NCBI GenBank assembly: GCA_031398915.1
Contig: JANNOG010000069.1
Location: 41,125-105,124, forward strand
Reading direction: 5' to 3'
Source of the DNA: JANNOG01 sp031398915
GTDB lineage: Bacteria; Actinomycetota; Actinomycetes; Actinomycetales; JBBAYJ01
Length of the DNA: 64,000 nucleotides
Under the pieces are notes generated by a model. It ran no database searches. It saw only the letters and a program-made list of their open reading frames with translations, and was not told the DNA's origin. A program made the translations under genes and the position numbers. Of this stretch, positions 16,957 to 25,022 are shown in pieces (the stretch's first letter is position 1; each line of letters begins with the position of its first letter).

Positions 16957-18057
16957 ATGCGGATCACAGCGGCTGTGGCGACGGGGTCGGGCGAGGCTCT
17001 GACCATTCACGACCTCGAACTGGACGACCCGCGTCCGGACGAGGTCCGGGTACGCATGGTGGCGACCGGGGTGTGCCATACCGACGCCATCGTCCGGGAT
17101 CAGGTGTACCCGACCCCGTTGCCCGCCGTCCTCGGTCACGAGGGTGCCGGCGTGGTGGAGGAGATCGGCGTGGGCGTGGCCGGGGTGTCGGTCGGCGACC
17201 ACGTCGTGCTGTCGTTCGACTCGTGCGGCCGGTGCCGGAACTGCCTGCGCGGGCGACCCGCCTACTGCGTCGAGCTGTTCGCCCGGAACTTCGGGGGCAG
17301 GCGCCCCGACGGGAGTTCCAGCCTGCGGCTGGGCGATACCGAGATCTCCTCTCGATTCTTCGGCCAGTCGTCCTTCGGTTCGTTCGCCAACGTCGCAGAG
17401 CGCAGCGTGGTGCCGGTCCCGAAGGATGTGCCGTTGGACCTGCTCGGGCCGCTGGGGTGTGGGATCCAGACGGGCGCGGGCGCGGTGATGAATTCACTCA
17501 GACCCGCGGCGGGTTCCACCATGGCGGTGTTCGGCGCGGGCGCGGTCGGCAGCGCCGCGCTGCTGGCCGCCGTCGTCACCGGGTGTTCGACGATCATCGC
17601 GGTGGACGTGGTGGACAGCAGACTGGAACTCGCCCTCACGCTGGGCGCCACCCACACCGTCAACGGCCGAACGGACGACCCGGTCGAGGCGATCCGCGAG
17701 ATCACCGGCGGTGGCGTCGACTTCGCGATCGAGTCCACCGCTGTTCCCGCCGTACTGAGCCAGGCAGCCGAGTCCCTGGGGTACGGCGGCACCGTCGGAC
17801 TCGTCGGGGCCCAGGCACCCGAAACCAACACGACGCTCGAGACCGGATCGTCGTTGCTCAAGGGGTGGGGGTTGCGGACCATCATCGAGGGAGACGCGGT
17901 TCCCCAGGTGTTCATCCCGCAGCTGATCGACCTGTGGCGCCAGGGGCGGTTCCCGTTCGACACCCTCGTCACCCGGTATCCGATCGCCCAGATCACCCAG
18001 GCCTTCGACGATTCCGCGGACGGAACGACGGTCAAGCCGGTCGTGGTCTTCGCCTGA
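16957..18057 (+). CDS. Zinc-dependent alcohol dehydrogenase (aryl-alcohol type)
   Basis: A 366-residue medium-chain dehydrogenase. Catalytic zinc ligands are in GVCHTD and LGHEGAG plus the later cysteine in LGCGIQTGAG; the structural zinc site has four cysteines in CGRCRNC ... YC. The Rossmann motif AVFGAGAVGSAA leads the NAD domain. Motif spacing resembles benzyl/aryl-alcohol and S-hydroxymethyl dehydrogenases of the AdhC/XylB group, so oxidation of a primary or aromatic alcohol with NAD is likely, substrate unknown. The ATG has a strong ribosome binding site (GAGGAGGA). It sits between ilvD and ilvB without an obvious metabolic link, and its 3' end holds the promoter-like box for the ilvB leader. 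Confidence 0.85.
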   Translation: MRITAAVATGSGEALTIHDLELDDPRPDEVRVRMVATGVCHTDAIVRDQVYPTPLPAVLGHEGAGVVEEIGVGVAGVSVGDHVVLSFDSCGRCRNCLRGRPAYCVELFARNFGGRRPDGSSSLRLGDTEISSRFFGQSSFGSFANVAERSVVPVPKDVPLDLLGPLGCGIQTGAGAVMNSLRPAAGSTMAVFGAGAVGSAALLAAVVTGCSTIIAVDVVDSRLELALTLGATHTVNGRTDDPVEAIREITGGGVDFAIESTAVPAVLSQAAESLGYGGTVGLVGAQAPETNTTLETGSSLLKGWGLRTIIEGDAVPQVFIPQLIDLWRQGRFPFDTLVTRYPIAQITQAFDDSADGTTVKPVVVFA

Positions 18058-18063
18058 TACTGT
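18058..18063 (+). promoter_or_regulatory. -10-like box TACTGT for the ilvBNC leader
   Basis: TACTGT overlaps the alcohol dehydrogenase stop codon and ends 7 bases before the GTG of the leader peptide. The leader mRNA would then begin at or near its own start codon. Confidence 0.5.
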
Positions 18064-18070
18064 CCCCCTT

Positions 18071-18136
18071 GTGAAGTCTTCCATCGGCTGCTACCGCCAC
18101 CGCGGTCGAGTAGTAATCGTCGAGGGCATCGCCTGA
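18071..18136 (+). CDS. ilvBNC leader peptide (attenuation)
   Basis: A 21-codon ORF, too short for most ORF callers, starting at GTG and ending at TGA 18134-18136. Its C-terminal half reads RVVIVEGIA, with Val-Val-Ile-Val in a row (codons at 18110-18121) and one more Ile. A run of branched-chain codons ahead of ilvB is the mark of ribosome-mediated attenuation: low charged tRNA-Val or tRNA-Ile stalls the ribosome and changes folding downstream. A pairing segment starts at 18124, right after the control codons, and a terminator lies at 18165-18199. Similar leaders precede ilvB in other actinobacteria. Translation is inferred. Confidence 0.75.
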   Translation: MKSSIGCYRHRGRVVIVEGIA

Positions 18137-18164
18137 CCGTTCGCTTCGGCGGTCTGCGATGCCC
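18124..18164 (+). promoter_or_regulatory. Leader hairpin GGGCATCGC/GCGATGCCC
   Basis: GGGCATCGC (18124-18132) pairs perfectly with GCGATGCCC (18156-18164), with an inner GACCG/CGGTC stem (18135-18139 with 18150-18154). The 5' arm lies in the leader ORF just after the Val/Ile codons, where a stalled ribosome would cover it. It would then be the 1:2 stem of the attenuator; the antiterminator pairing is not clear to me by eye. Confidence 0.6.
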
Positions 18165-18199
18165 GACCCCTCTCGCCCATGTGGGCGGAGGGGTCGTTT
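18165..18199 (+). terminator. Attenuator terminator before ilvB
   Basis: GACCCCTC (18165-18172) pairs with GAGGGGTC (18188-18195), and inside it CGCCC pairs with GGGCG around ATGT, with one unpaired T. GTTTCATGTT follows. It lies 117 bases before the ilvB ATG, inside the leader region, so it acts as a conditional terminator. Confidence 0.75.
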
Positions 18200-18235
18200 C
18201 ATGTTCGGCCCGACCCGTCACGCACCCCGCCCACC

Positions 18236-18276
18236 CGCAACCCATCGCCACGCAACCCATCGCCACGCAACCCGTC
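18236..18276 (+). repeat. 15-nt tandem repeat in the ilvB 5' region
   Basis: CGCAACCCATCGCCA occurs twice in tandem (18236-18250, 18251-18265) followed by a partial copy CGCAACCCGTC. The tract is C-rich and G-poor, so it is probably single-stranded in the mRNA between the terminator and the ribosome binding site. Confidence 0.85.
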
Positions 18277-18316
18277 AGGACACCCGTCACAGCCCCGTCC
18301 GCCACGAGGAGACGAC

Positions 18317-20152
18317 ATGACGACCACGCATCCGGCACCGCCCACGACCGCCGCCGCGCCGGCGGGCCCTGACGTCGTCACGGGCGCCCAGTCGCTCGTC
18401 CGCGCACTGGAGCAGGCCGGGGTGGAGGTCGTGTTCGGCATCCCCGGGGGGGCGATCCTCCCCGCCTACGACCCGCTGATGGACTCGACACAGATCCGCC
18501 ACATCCTGGTCCGTCACGAGCAGGGAGGCGGGCACGCCGCAGAGGGCTACGCGTCTGCGACCGGTCGGGTGGGCGTGTGCATGGCCACCTCCGGTCCCGG
18601 CGCCACCAACCTGGTGACGCCGCTGGCCAACGCCCATATGGATTCGGTGCCCATGGTGGCGATCACGGGCCAGGTGTCCAGCCGCTCGATCGGCACGGAT
18701 GCATTCCAAGAGGCCGACATCACCGGCATGACCTTCCCCGTCACCAAGCACAACTATCTGGTCACCCGTGCCGAAGACATCCCGCGAGCCATCGCGGAGG
18801 CGTTCCACATCGCCTCGACCGGGCGACCCGGACCGGTCCTGGTCGACATCGCCAAGGATGCCCTGCAGGCGCGTGCCCCCTACGAATGGCCGGAGCACCT
18901 GGATCTGCCCGGCTACCGACCGGTGACCAAACCGCACGCCAAGCGGATCCGGGAGGCCGCCCGTCTCATTCTCGACTCGCACCGGCCGGTGTTGTACGTC
19001 GGCGGTGGAGTGATCCGTGCCGACGCTCACCGCGAACTCCTGCACCTGGCCAACCTCACCGGGGCACCGGTGGTGACCACGCTGATGGCCCGCGGTGCCC
19101 TGCCGGACAGTCACCCGTCCAACCTGGGCATGCCGGGGATGCACGGCACGGTGGCCGCTGTCACCGCGCTGCAGAAGGCGGACCTGCTGATCACTCTCGG
19201 CGCCCGATTCGACGACCGGGTGACGGGAAAGCTCGACTCGTTCGCGCCGGACGCGAAGGTCATCCACGCCGATATCGACCCGGCCGAGATCGGCAAGAAC
19301 CGTTACGCGGACGTGCCCATCGTCGGCGACGTCCGGGAGGTGTTGATCGACCTGGCGGCGGCCATCGCCGACGAGCACCAGGCGGGACGGACGGCCGACC
19401 TCACCGGGTGGTGGCGCCAGGTCGACTCGTGGCGGGACACCTACCCGTTGGGCTACGACCTGCCCAACGACGGATCACTGTCACCGCAGTACGTGATCGA
19501 GCGCCTCGGCGCGATCGCCGGGCCCGACGCCATCTACGCGGCGGGCGTCGGCCAGCACCAGATGTGGGCGGCGCAGTTCATCCGCTACGAGAACCCCCGT
19601 ACCTGGTTGAACTCGGGGGGTCTGGGCACCATGGGGTACTCGGTGCCGGCGGCGATGGGCGCCAAGGTGGGCCGACCGGATGCGACCGTCTGGGCGGTCG
19701 ACGGCGACGGGTGCTTCCAGATGACCAACCAGGAGCTGGCCACCTGCACGATCAACGACATCCCGATCAAGGTGGCCATCATCAACAACAGCTCCCTCGG
19801 CATGGTGCGGCAGTGGCAGACGCTCTTCTACGACGCCCGCTACTCGAACACCGACCTCCATTCCCATCGCATTCCTGACTTCGTCCGCCTGGCCGACGCC
19901 TACGGCTGCGTCGGTCTGCGCTGCGAGCGTCCCGAAGACGTGGACGCCACCATCGAAAAGGCGATGGCGGTCGACGACGCCCCGGTCGTGGTCGACTTCG
20001 TCGTGCACCGTGACGCCATGGTGTGGCCGATGGTGGCAGCCGGGGTGAGTAACGACCTCATCCAGGTCGCTCGCGGTATCGCGCCACAGTGGGACCGCGA
20101 AGAGACCGACGGTCCGGCGCTGGACACCCCGGCTGCGGCAGGTCCCCGATGA
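18317..20152 (+). CDS. ilvB: Acetolactate synthase large (catalytic) subunit
   Basis: A 611-residue ThDP enzyme that condenses pyruvate with pyruvate or 2-ketobutyrate, the first common step to valine, leucine and isoleucine. It has the catalytic glutamate region RHEQGGGHAAEGYA, the FAD/central domain, and the ThDP motif GDGCFQMTNQELAT ... INN near the C-terminus. The frame is open upstream to 18179, but the ATG at 18317 has a GAGGAG site and fits the family. Its stop overlaps ilvN by 4 bases. It is preceded by the leader peptide and attenuator. Confidence 0.97.
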   Translation: MTTTHPAPPTTAAAPAGPDVVTGAQSLVRALEQAGVEVVFGIPGGAILPAYDPLMDSTQIRHILVRHEQGGGHAAEGYASATGRVGVCMATSGPGATNLVTPLANAHMDSVPMVAITGQVSSRSIGTDAFQEADITGMTFPVTKHNYLVTRAEDIPRAIAEAFHIASTGRPGPVLVDIAKDALQARAPYEWPEHLDLPGYRPVTKPHAKRIREAARLILDSHRPVLYVGGGVIRADAHRELLHLANLTGAPVVTTLMARGALPDSHPSNLGMPGMHGTVAAVTALQKADLLITLGARFDDRVTGKLDSFAPDAKVIHADIDPAEIGKNRYADVPIVGDVREVLIDLAAAIADEHQAGRTADLTGWWRQVDSWRDTYPLGYDLPNDGSLSPQYVIERLGAIAGPDAIYAAGVGQHQMWAAQFIRYENPRTWLNSGGLGTMGYSVPAAMGAKVGRPDATVWAVDGDGCFQMTNQELATCTINDIPIKVAIINNSSLGMVRQWQTLFYDARYSNTDLHSHRIPDFVRLADAYGCVGLRCERPEDVDATIEKAMAVDDAPVVVDFVVHRDAMVWPMVAAGVSNDLIQVARGIAPQWDREETDGPALDTPAAAGPR

Positions 20153-20661
20153 CCCGTCACACCCTGGCCGTGCTGGTCGAGAACCGCCCCGGTGTCCTGG
20201 CCCGCGTCGCGGGGTTGTTCTCGCGGCGCAGTTTCAACATCCACTCCCTCGCGGTCGGTCCCACCGAAGCGGCCGACGTGTCCCGGATCACCGTGGTCGT
20301 CGACGTCGACGAACTCCCGCTCGAACAGGTCACGAAGCAGCTCAACAAGCTGATCAACGTCCTCAAGATCGTCGAGCTGGAGCCCGACGGCGCGGTTCAG
20401 CGTGAGCTGCTGCTGGTCAAGGTGCGCGCGGATGCCACGACCCGATCCGCCGTGCTGGAGACCGCGACGCTGTTCCGGGCCCGGGTGGTCGATGTCGCCA
20501 CGGACGCCGTCACGATCGAATCCACCGGGCGACCCGAGAAGAACGCCGCACTGCTCGACGTGCTCGCCCCGTTCGGTATTCGCGAGCTGGTTCAGTCCGG
20601 CGTCGTCGCCCTGAACCGCGGCGGGCGTGCCATCACCGACCGCGCACTACGCTCCGCTTGA
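20149..20661 (+). CDS. ilvN: Acetolactate synthase small (regulatory) subunit
   Basis: A 170-residue subunit with an N-terminal ACT domain (HTLAVLVENRPGVLARVAGLFSRR, valine feedback) and the conserved C-terminal ALS_ss domain (RELLLVKVRAD, IRELVQSGVVALNRG). It binds IlvB and makes the enzyme valine-sensitive. The ATG overlaps the ilvB stop (ATGA). ilvC starts 41 bases downstream. Confidence 0.97.
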   Translation: MTRHTLAVLVENRPGVLARVAGLFSRRSFNIHSLAVGPTEAADVSRITVVVDVDELPLEQVTKQLNKLINVLKIVELEPDGAVQRELLLVKVRADATTRSAVLETATLFRARVVDVATDAVTIESTGRPEKNAALLDVLAPFGIRELVQSGVVALNRGGRAITDRALRSA

Positions 20662-20702
20662 TCCAACGGACATCGATACCACTCACCGAGGAGTCTCGCC
20701 CC

Positions 20703-21736
20703 ATGGTTCACATCTACACCGACGCAGACGCCGATCTGTCGATCATCGCCGGGCGCACGGTCGCGGTCATCGGCTACGGCAGTCAGGGACACGCGCACTC
20801 GCTCAGTCTGCGTGATTCGGGCGTCGACGTCCGCGTGGGGTTGGCCGAGGGGAGCACGAGTGCGGCCAAGGCCGCCGAGCAGGGGCTGCGCGTCGTCTCG
20901 CTGGCGCAGGCTGCCGCTGAGGCCGACGTCATCATGATGTTGGTGCCCGACCACGTGCAGCGCACCGTGTACTCGCAGTTCGTCGAGCCCAACCTGACCC
21001 CGGGCAAGGCACTGTTCTTCGCTCATGGATTCAACATCCGATTCGGTTACATCACCCCGCCTGCCGGGGTCGACGTGGCAATGGTGGCGCCCAAGGGACC
21101 GGGGCACCTGGTTCGTCGTGAATACAGCGCCGGTCGTGGGGTCCCCGTGCTGGTGGCGGTCGAGAGCGACGCGACCGGGGGCGCCTGGGACCTGGCGCTG
21201 TCGTACGCGGCGGCAATCGGTGGCCTACGGGCGGGTGGCATAAAGACGACCTTCACCGAGGAGACGGAGACCGATCTGTTCGGTGAGCAGGCCGTACTGT
21301 GCGGTGGCGCGAGCCGGCTGGTGCAATCGGGTTTCGAGGTCCTGGTCGAGGCCGGTTACCAGCCCGAGGTCGCCTACTTCGAATGCCTCCACGAGCTCAA
21401 GTTGATCGTCGACCTGATGTACGAGGGCGGAATCGCCAAGCAGCGGTGGAGTGTCTCGGACACGGCCGATACGGCGACTACGTGTCCGGGCCCCGGGTCG
21501 TCGACGACAGCGTCAAGCAGCGGATGCGCGACGTGCTGTCCGATGTCACCGACGGCTCGTTCGCGGCCCGGTTCATCGCGGACCAGGACGCAGGCGCGAT
21601 CGAGTTCAAGAAGTTGCGGGCCGAGCAGGAGGTTCACCCCATCGAGGCGGTCGGTCGAGGCCTGCGATCGATGATGCCGTGGATCGGTGACGGCAACCGC
21701 GATGCCGACTACGTCGAGGGAACGGCAGCCCGCTGA
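20703..21736 (+). pseudogene. ilvC: Ketol-acid reductoisomerase, reading frame broken by a one-base deletion
   Basis: The 5' part (ATG 20703, GAGGAG site upstream) encodes the NADPH domain with GYGSQGHAHSLSLRDSG, then VAPKGPG and the catalytic ETDLFGEQAVLCGG, and runs through GGIAKQRWSVSDTA to 21467. There the frame fails: the next expected residues YGDYVSGP continue in the +2 frame from TAC at 21470 to TGA 21734-21736 (DSVKQRM, FAARFIADQDAGA, HPIEAVG). One base between 21468 and 21470 would restore a protein of 344 residues, normal for class I KARI. As written, translation stays in the first frame to 21674 with a nonsense tail and loses the C-terminal metal-site helices. Either a sequencing error or a recent mutation causing valine/isoleucine auxotrophy; all other residues look conserved, so an error or very recent event is likelier. 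Confidence 0.9.
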
Positions 21737-21752
21737 CACCGCGCGGACGGCG

Positions 21753-22148
21753 ATGGCGCACCATCGACCGGTGACCGTCGAGCTGTCCAAGGCATGTGTC
21801 GCCTGCGGGCGAACCATCGAGTGGCGTAAGAAGTGGGAGCGCGACTGGGCGAACGTGCGCTACTGCTCGGGCGCGTGTCGCTCGCGCGGGCTGCGCCCGG
21901 TCGACGCCGAGCTGGAGACGGCGATCGTCCAGTTGCTCGCCGGTCGTTCCCGCGGTGCCACGATCTGCCCCAGCGAGGCTGCGCGCAGCGTCGCCGCGAC
22001 GGGCGACGAGTGGCGCGACCTGACGGAACCGGCCCGGGCCGCTGCCCGTCGGCTGGTGGCCGGTGGATCGGTCGAGGTGGTCCAGGGTGGGCGAGTGGTC
22101 GATCCGAGTACCGCGAAGGGGCCGATCCGGATCCGGCGCATCGGATGA
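21753..22148 (+). CDS. DUF2256-DUF3253 fusion protein (small zinc-ribbon-like protein)
   Basis: A 131-residue protein. The N-terminal part (about residues 10-45) is a DUF2256 domain: CVACGRTIEWRKKW, DWANVRYCSGACR, with four cysteines that probably bind zinc. The rest is DUF3253: LETAIVQLLAG, ATICPSEAAR, a WRDL segment, and the terminal GRVVDPSTAKGPIRIRR. Function is unknown; a winged-helix or nucleic-acid role has been guessed for such small domains. It overlaps the photolyase-like gene by 4 bases (ATGA), so the two proteins are made together and probably act together. The ATG at 21753 starts 16 bases after the ilvC stop. Confidence 0.82.
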   Translation: MAHHRPVTVELSKACVACGRTIEWRKKWERDWANVRYCSGACRSRGLRPVDAELETAIVQLLAGRSRGATICPSEAARSVAATGDEWRDLTEPARAAARRLVAGGSVEVVQGGRVVDPSTAKGPIRIRRIG

Positions 22149-23377
22149 GGCCGACCCGTCAAGCCCCACCCGAGCCGGGTGCCGAGGTCGAGTGGGTGGC
22201 CCGTCACCTGGGGGACGTGACCGCTGAGGGGGCCGATGAGGTCGCCCCCAGCCCGATGTTCCGGGGTGGTCAGAGCTCAGCCGACGCCGCTCTCGCCGCG
22301 CTCGACATCACCGGCTACGCGCGCTCGCGGAACGAGGTGTGGCCCGAACGCCGGCAGGGCGCCAGCCGGATGAGCCCCTACATCCGTCACGGCCTGCTGC
22401 CGCTGACGACCGTATGGCAGGCGGTGGCCGACGCGCCCGCGGCGGATCGGGAGAAGTACCGCGACGAACTGCTGTGGGCGGAGTACGCCCGCCATGTGTA
22501 CGCCCGCGTCGGCGCGGACCTGGCACGAGCGCTGCGATACGAACCCCCACGTTCGTCGCTGCACCTCGACGAGCCGTGGTCGCGCGAGATGGCCTGTATG
22601 GATCTGGTGGTCGGCGGGCTGGAGACGAACGGCTGGATGGTCAATCAGACCCGGATGTGGTTGGCGTCGCAGTGGACGATCCGTGGCGGCCGCGACTGGC
22701 GTGAGGGCGAGGACGCCTTCTTCACGCATCTGCTGGACGGGTCGCGGGCCGCGAATCGGCTGGGGTGGCAGTGGACTGTGGGCGCCGGAACCGGCAAGCC
22801 GTACGGATTCAGCAGGTGGCAGGTCCGCAAGCGGGCTCCGGGACTGTGCGATACCTGTCGGCTGCGTCGTGAGTGCCCCATCGAGGACTGGCCGGGCGAC
22901 GAGTCCGGGGTCGCCGTCGACCCGCCCGTCGGACTCCGCCACCCGACGAGTGCAACGGGCCCCGGTGCTGGCCCCGCCGGGATGGAGGGTACGGACGAGC
23001 CGGACGCGGTCTGGATGACGTTCGAGAGCATGGGTGACTCCGACCCGGCGATGGCGGCACATCCCACGTTGCCGGTCGTCGTGGTCTTCGACCGACCGCT
23101 GTTGGCGCGGCTGCGGCTGTCCGGCAAGCGACTGGTCTTCTTGGCCGAGACCGTCGCCGAGCTTGCCGCCCGCCGTGAGGTGGAGGTGTACGTCGACGAT
23201 CCCGTCGCCGTCCTCCTCGACCGGGCGGTGTCGGTGACGTGGGCACCGGTACCGGGGTTCGTCCGACGCGCCGCGGCGATCCAGCCGGTCGAGGTTCACC
23301 CGTGGCCGTGGTTGTCTCGTCCGGGCTCCGGCCCGGCGGGCTCCTTCACCGCCTGGCGGCGCGCCGTCGGGCGGTGA
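22145..23377 (+). CDS. Photolyase/cryptochrome-like FAD-binding protein with reversed domain order
   Basis: A 410-residue protein. Residues about 35-230 match the helical FAD-binding domain of photolyases: GASRMSPYIRHGLL, RDELLWAEYARH, the segment ending NQTRMWLAS, DAFFTHLLDGSRAANRLGWQW and GTGKPYGFSRW. A cysteine cluster C235, C238, C244 (CDTCRLRREC) follows. Residues about 305-410 look like the alpha/beta antenna domain (VVVFDRPLLARL, AARREVEVYVDDPV, ending GSFTAWRRAV), which in ordinary photolyases is at the N-terminus. The protein therefore seems to have swapped domain order and a short antenna domain. DNA repair or light sensing is possible but unproven. It is translationally coupled to the DUF2256 protein. 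Confidence 0.8.
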   Translation: MRPTRQAPPEPGAEVEWVARHLGDVTAEGADEVAPSPMFRGGQSSADAALAALDITGYARSRNEVWPERRQGASRMSPYIRHGLLPLTTVWQAVADAPAADREKYRDELLWAEYARHVYARVGADLARALRYEPPRSSLHLDEPWSREMACMDLVVGGLETNGWMVNQTRMWLASQWTIRGGRDWREGEDAFFTHLLDGSRAANRLGWQWTVGAGTGKPYGFSRWQVRKRAPGLCDTCRLRRECPIEDWPGDESGVAVDPPVGLRHPTSATGPGAGPAGMEGTDEPDAVWMTFESMGDSDPAMAAHPTLPVVVVFDRPLLARLRLSGKRLVFLAETVAELAARREVEVYVDDPVAVLLDRAVSVTWAPVPGFVRRAAAIQPVEVHPWPWLSRPGSGPAGSFTAWRRAVGR

Positions 23378-23387
23378 CCGGCGCTAG

Positions 23388-23393
23388 TAGCTT
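23388..23393 (+). promoter_or_regulatory. -10-like box TAGCTT for serA
   Basis: TAGCTT ends 8 bases before the GTG at 23402; no ribosome binding site is present. A leaderless start is likely. Confidence 0.4.
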
Positions 23394-23401
23394 GACCTTC
23401 C

Positions 23402-25012
23402 GTGACCAGGCCCCGAGTCGTCATCGCCGAAACCCTGTCACCGGCCACGCTGGAGGCTCTCGGTCCGCACTTCGACGTGGTGACATGCGACGGAACGGAC
23501 CGGACGGCACTGCTCACCGCCGTTCGCGAGGCGGATGCCCTGCTGGTCCGCTCGGCCACCGTGGTCGACGCCGAGGTGTTCCGCGCGGCGAGCAGGCTGA
23601 CCGTGGTGGCCCGGGCCGGCGTGGGCCTGGACAACGTCGACGTCGGTGCCGCCACGCAGGCCGGGGTGATGGTCGTCAACGCCCCCACGTCCAACATCGT
23701 GTCGGCTGCCGAACATGCCATCGCGCTGCTCCTGGCGGTGGCGCGCAACATCGCCCCGGCCAGTGCGTCGCTGCGCAGCGGCGAATGGTCGCGCGCCAGG
23801 TTCACCGGCGTCGAGCTGTTCGAGAAGACCCTGGGCATCGTCGGGTTGGGCCGAATCGGGGTCCTCGTCGCGCAGCGGATGGCCGCATTCGGCATGGACC
23901 TGGTCGCCTACGACCCGTATGTCAGTACCGTCCGGGCGGCGGCTCTGGGCGTTCGGTTGTCGACCCTGGAGGAACTCCTCGCGACGGCTGATTTCGTCAC
24001 CGTTCACCTGCCGCGAACGCCCGAGACGATCGGCCTCATCGGTGCCGACGAACTGGCCGGGGCCAGACGCGGGATACGGATCGTCAACGCGGCGCGGGGC
24101 GGCATAGTCGACGAGGCGGCGTTGGCCGAGGCGATCCGCTCGGGCCAGGTCGGCGGTGCCGGAATCGACGTGTTCGCGGTCGAGCCGACCACCGAATCGC
24201 CCCTGTTCGGCTTCGACAACGTCGTCGTCACGCCTCACCTGGGCGCGTCGACCGTCGAGGCGCAGGAACGCGCCGGAATCGCCGTCGCGACCTCCGTGCG
24301 CCTGGCACTTGCCGGCGACATCGTGCCGGACGCCGTCAACGTGTCCGGCGGCGTCATCGACGAGCGGGTACGCCCCGGTATCGCACTGACCGAGACACTG
24401 GGCCGGACCCTGACCGCACTGTGCACCCAGGTGCCCGCCCACCTGGACATCGAGGTGCGCGGCGAGATCGCGGCGCTGGACGTCTCGGTGTTGCGGCTGG
24501 CGGCGCTCAAGGGTGTCTTCGCCGACGTGGTCGCCGAGCAGGTGACCTACGTCAACGCCCCGGCCGTCGCAGACGAACGGGGGATGGCCGTTCGGCTGGT
24601 CACCGAGGACGACGCGGGCGAGTTCCGCAACACCATCTGCCTGCGGGCCACGATGGCCGACGGCGAGGTCCGGTCGGTCGCCGGGACGGTGACGGGCCCG
24701 ACGCAGGTGCCCAAGTTGGTGGGCGTCGACGGGTACGACCTCGAGGTGCCGTTCGCCGAGCACCTTCTCGTGCTGTGGTACGACGATCGTCCGGGTGTGA
24801 TCGGTGCGATCGGGCAGGTCCTCGGTGCGGCCGGCATCAACATCGCGGCGATGCAGGTGGGACGGTCGGGGCTGGGCGGATCGGCGCTGAGCGTGCTCAG
24901 CGTCGACTCGGCAGTGCCGCCTGACCTGCTGGTTCGACTGGACGACGAGATCGGTGCCCGTCGGGTCCGCAGTGTCGACCTGGCGGCGACCGACGGCTCC
25001 ACGCCTCGATAG
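23402..25012 (+). CDS. serA: D-3-phosphoglycerate dehydrogenase (type 1, with ACT domain)
   Basis: A 536-residue NAD-dependent enzyme for the first step of serine synthesis. The catalytic and Rossmann domains span about 1-315: VARAGVGLDNVDV, the NAD motif GIVGLGRIG, NAARGGIVDE (Arg/Glu) and TPHLGAST (catalytic His). They are followed by the intervening ASB domain (about 316-455) and a C-terminal ACT domain (VLWYDDRPGVIGAIG) for serine feedback, the long form known from mycobacteria. Downstream, leuB begins 10 bases after the stop from its own promoter-like box. Confidence 0.96.
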   Translation: MTRPRVVIAETLSPATLEALGPHFDVVTCDGTDRTALLTAVREADALLVRSATVVDAEVFRAASRLTVVARAGVGLDNVDVGAATQAGVMVVNAPTSNIVSAAEHAIALLLAVARNIAPASASLRSGEWSRARFTGVELFEKTLGIVGLGRIGVLVAQRMAAFGMDLVAYDPYVSTVRAAALGVRLSTLEELLATADFVTVHLPRTPETIGLIGADELAGARRGIRIVNAARGGIVDEAALAEAIRSGQVGGAGIDVFAVEPTTESPLFGFDNVVVTPHLGASTVEAQERAGIAVATSVRLALAGDIVPDAVNVSGGVIDERVRPGIALTETLGRTLTALCTQVPAHLDIEVRGEIAALDVSVLRLAALKGVFADVVAEQVTYVNAPAVADERGMAVRLVTEDDAGEFRNTICLRATMADGEVRSVAGTVTGPTQVPKLVGVDGYDLEVPFAEHLLVLWYDDRPGVIGAIGQVLGAAGINIAAMQVGRSGLGGSALSVLSVDSAVPPDLLVRLDDEIGARRVRSVDLAATDGSTPR

Positions 25013-25015
25013 GGT
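25010..25015 (+). promoter_or_regulatory. -10-like box TAGGGT for leuB
   Basis: TAGGGT contains the serA stop codon TAG and ends 7 bases before the ATG at 25023. There is no ribosome binding site, so leuB is probably leaderless. Confidence 0.45.
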
Positions 25016-25022
25016 CGCATCC

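Noticed and set aside
15064..17202. 712-codon minus-strand frame opposite ilvD and the alcohol dehydrogenase
   Set aside because: It covers two clear plus-strand genes and shows no domain; high GC removes stop codons on this strand.
21460..21480. Programmed ribosomal frameshift in ilvC
   Set aside because: No slippery heptamer, pseudoknot or in-frame stop at the junction; KARI genes are not known to use frameshifting.
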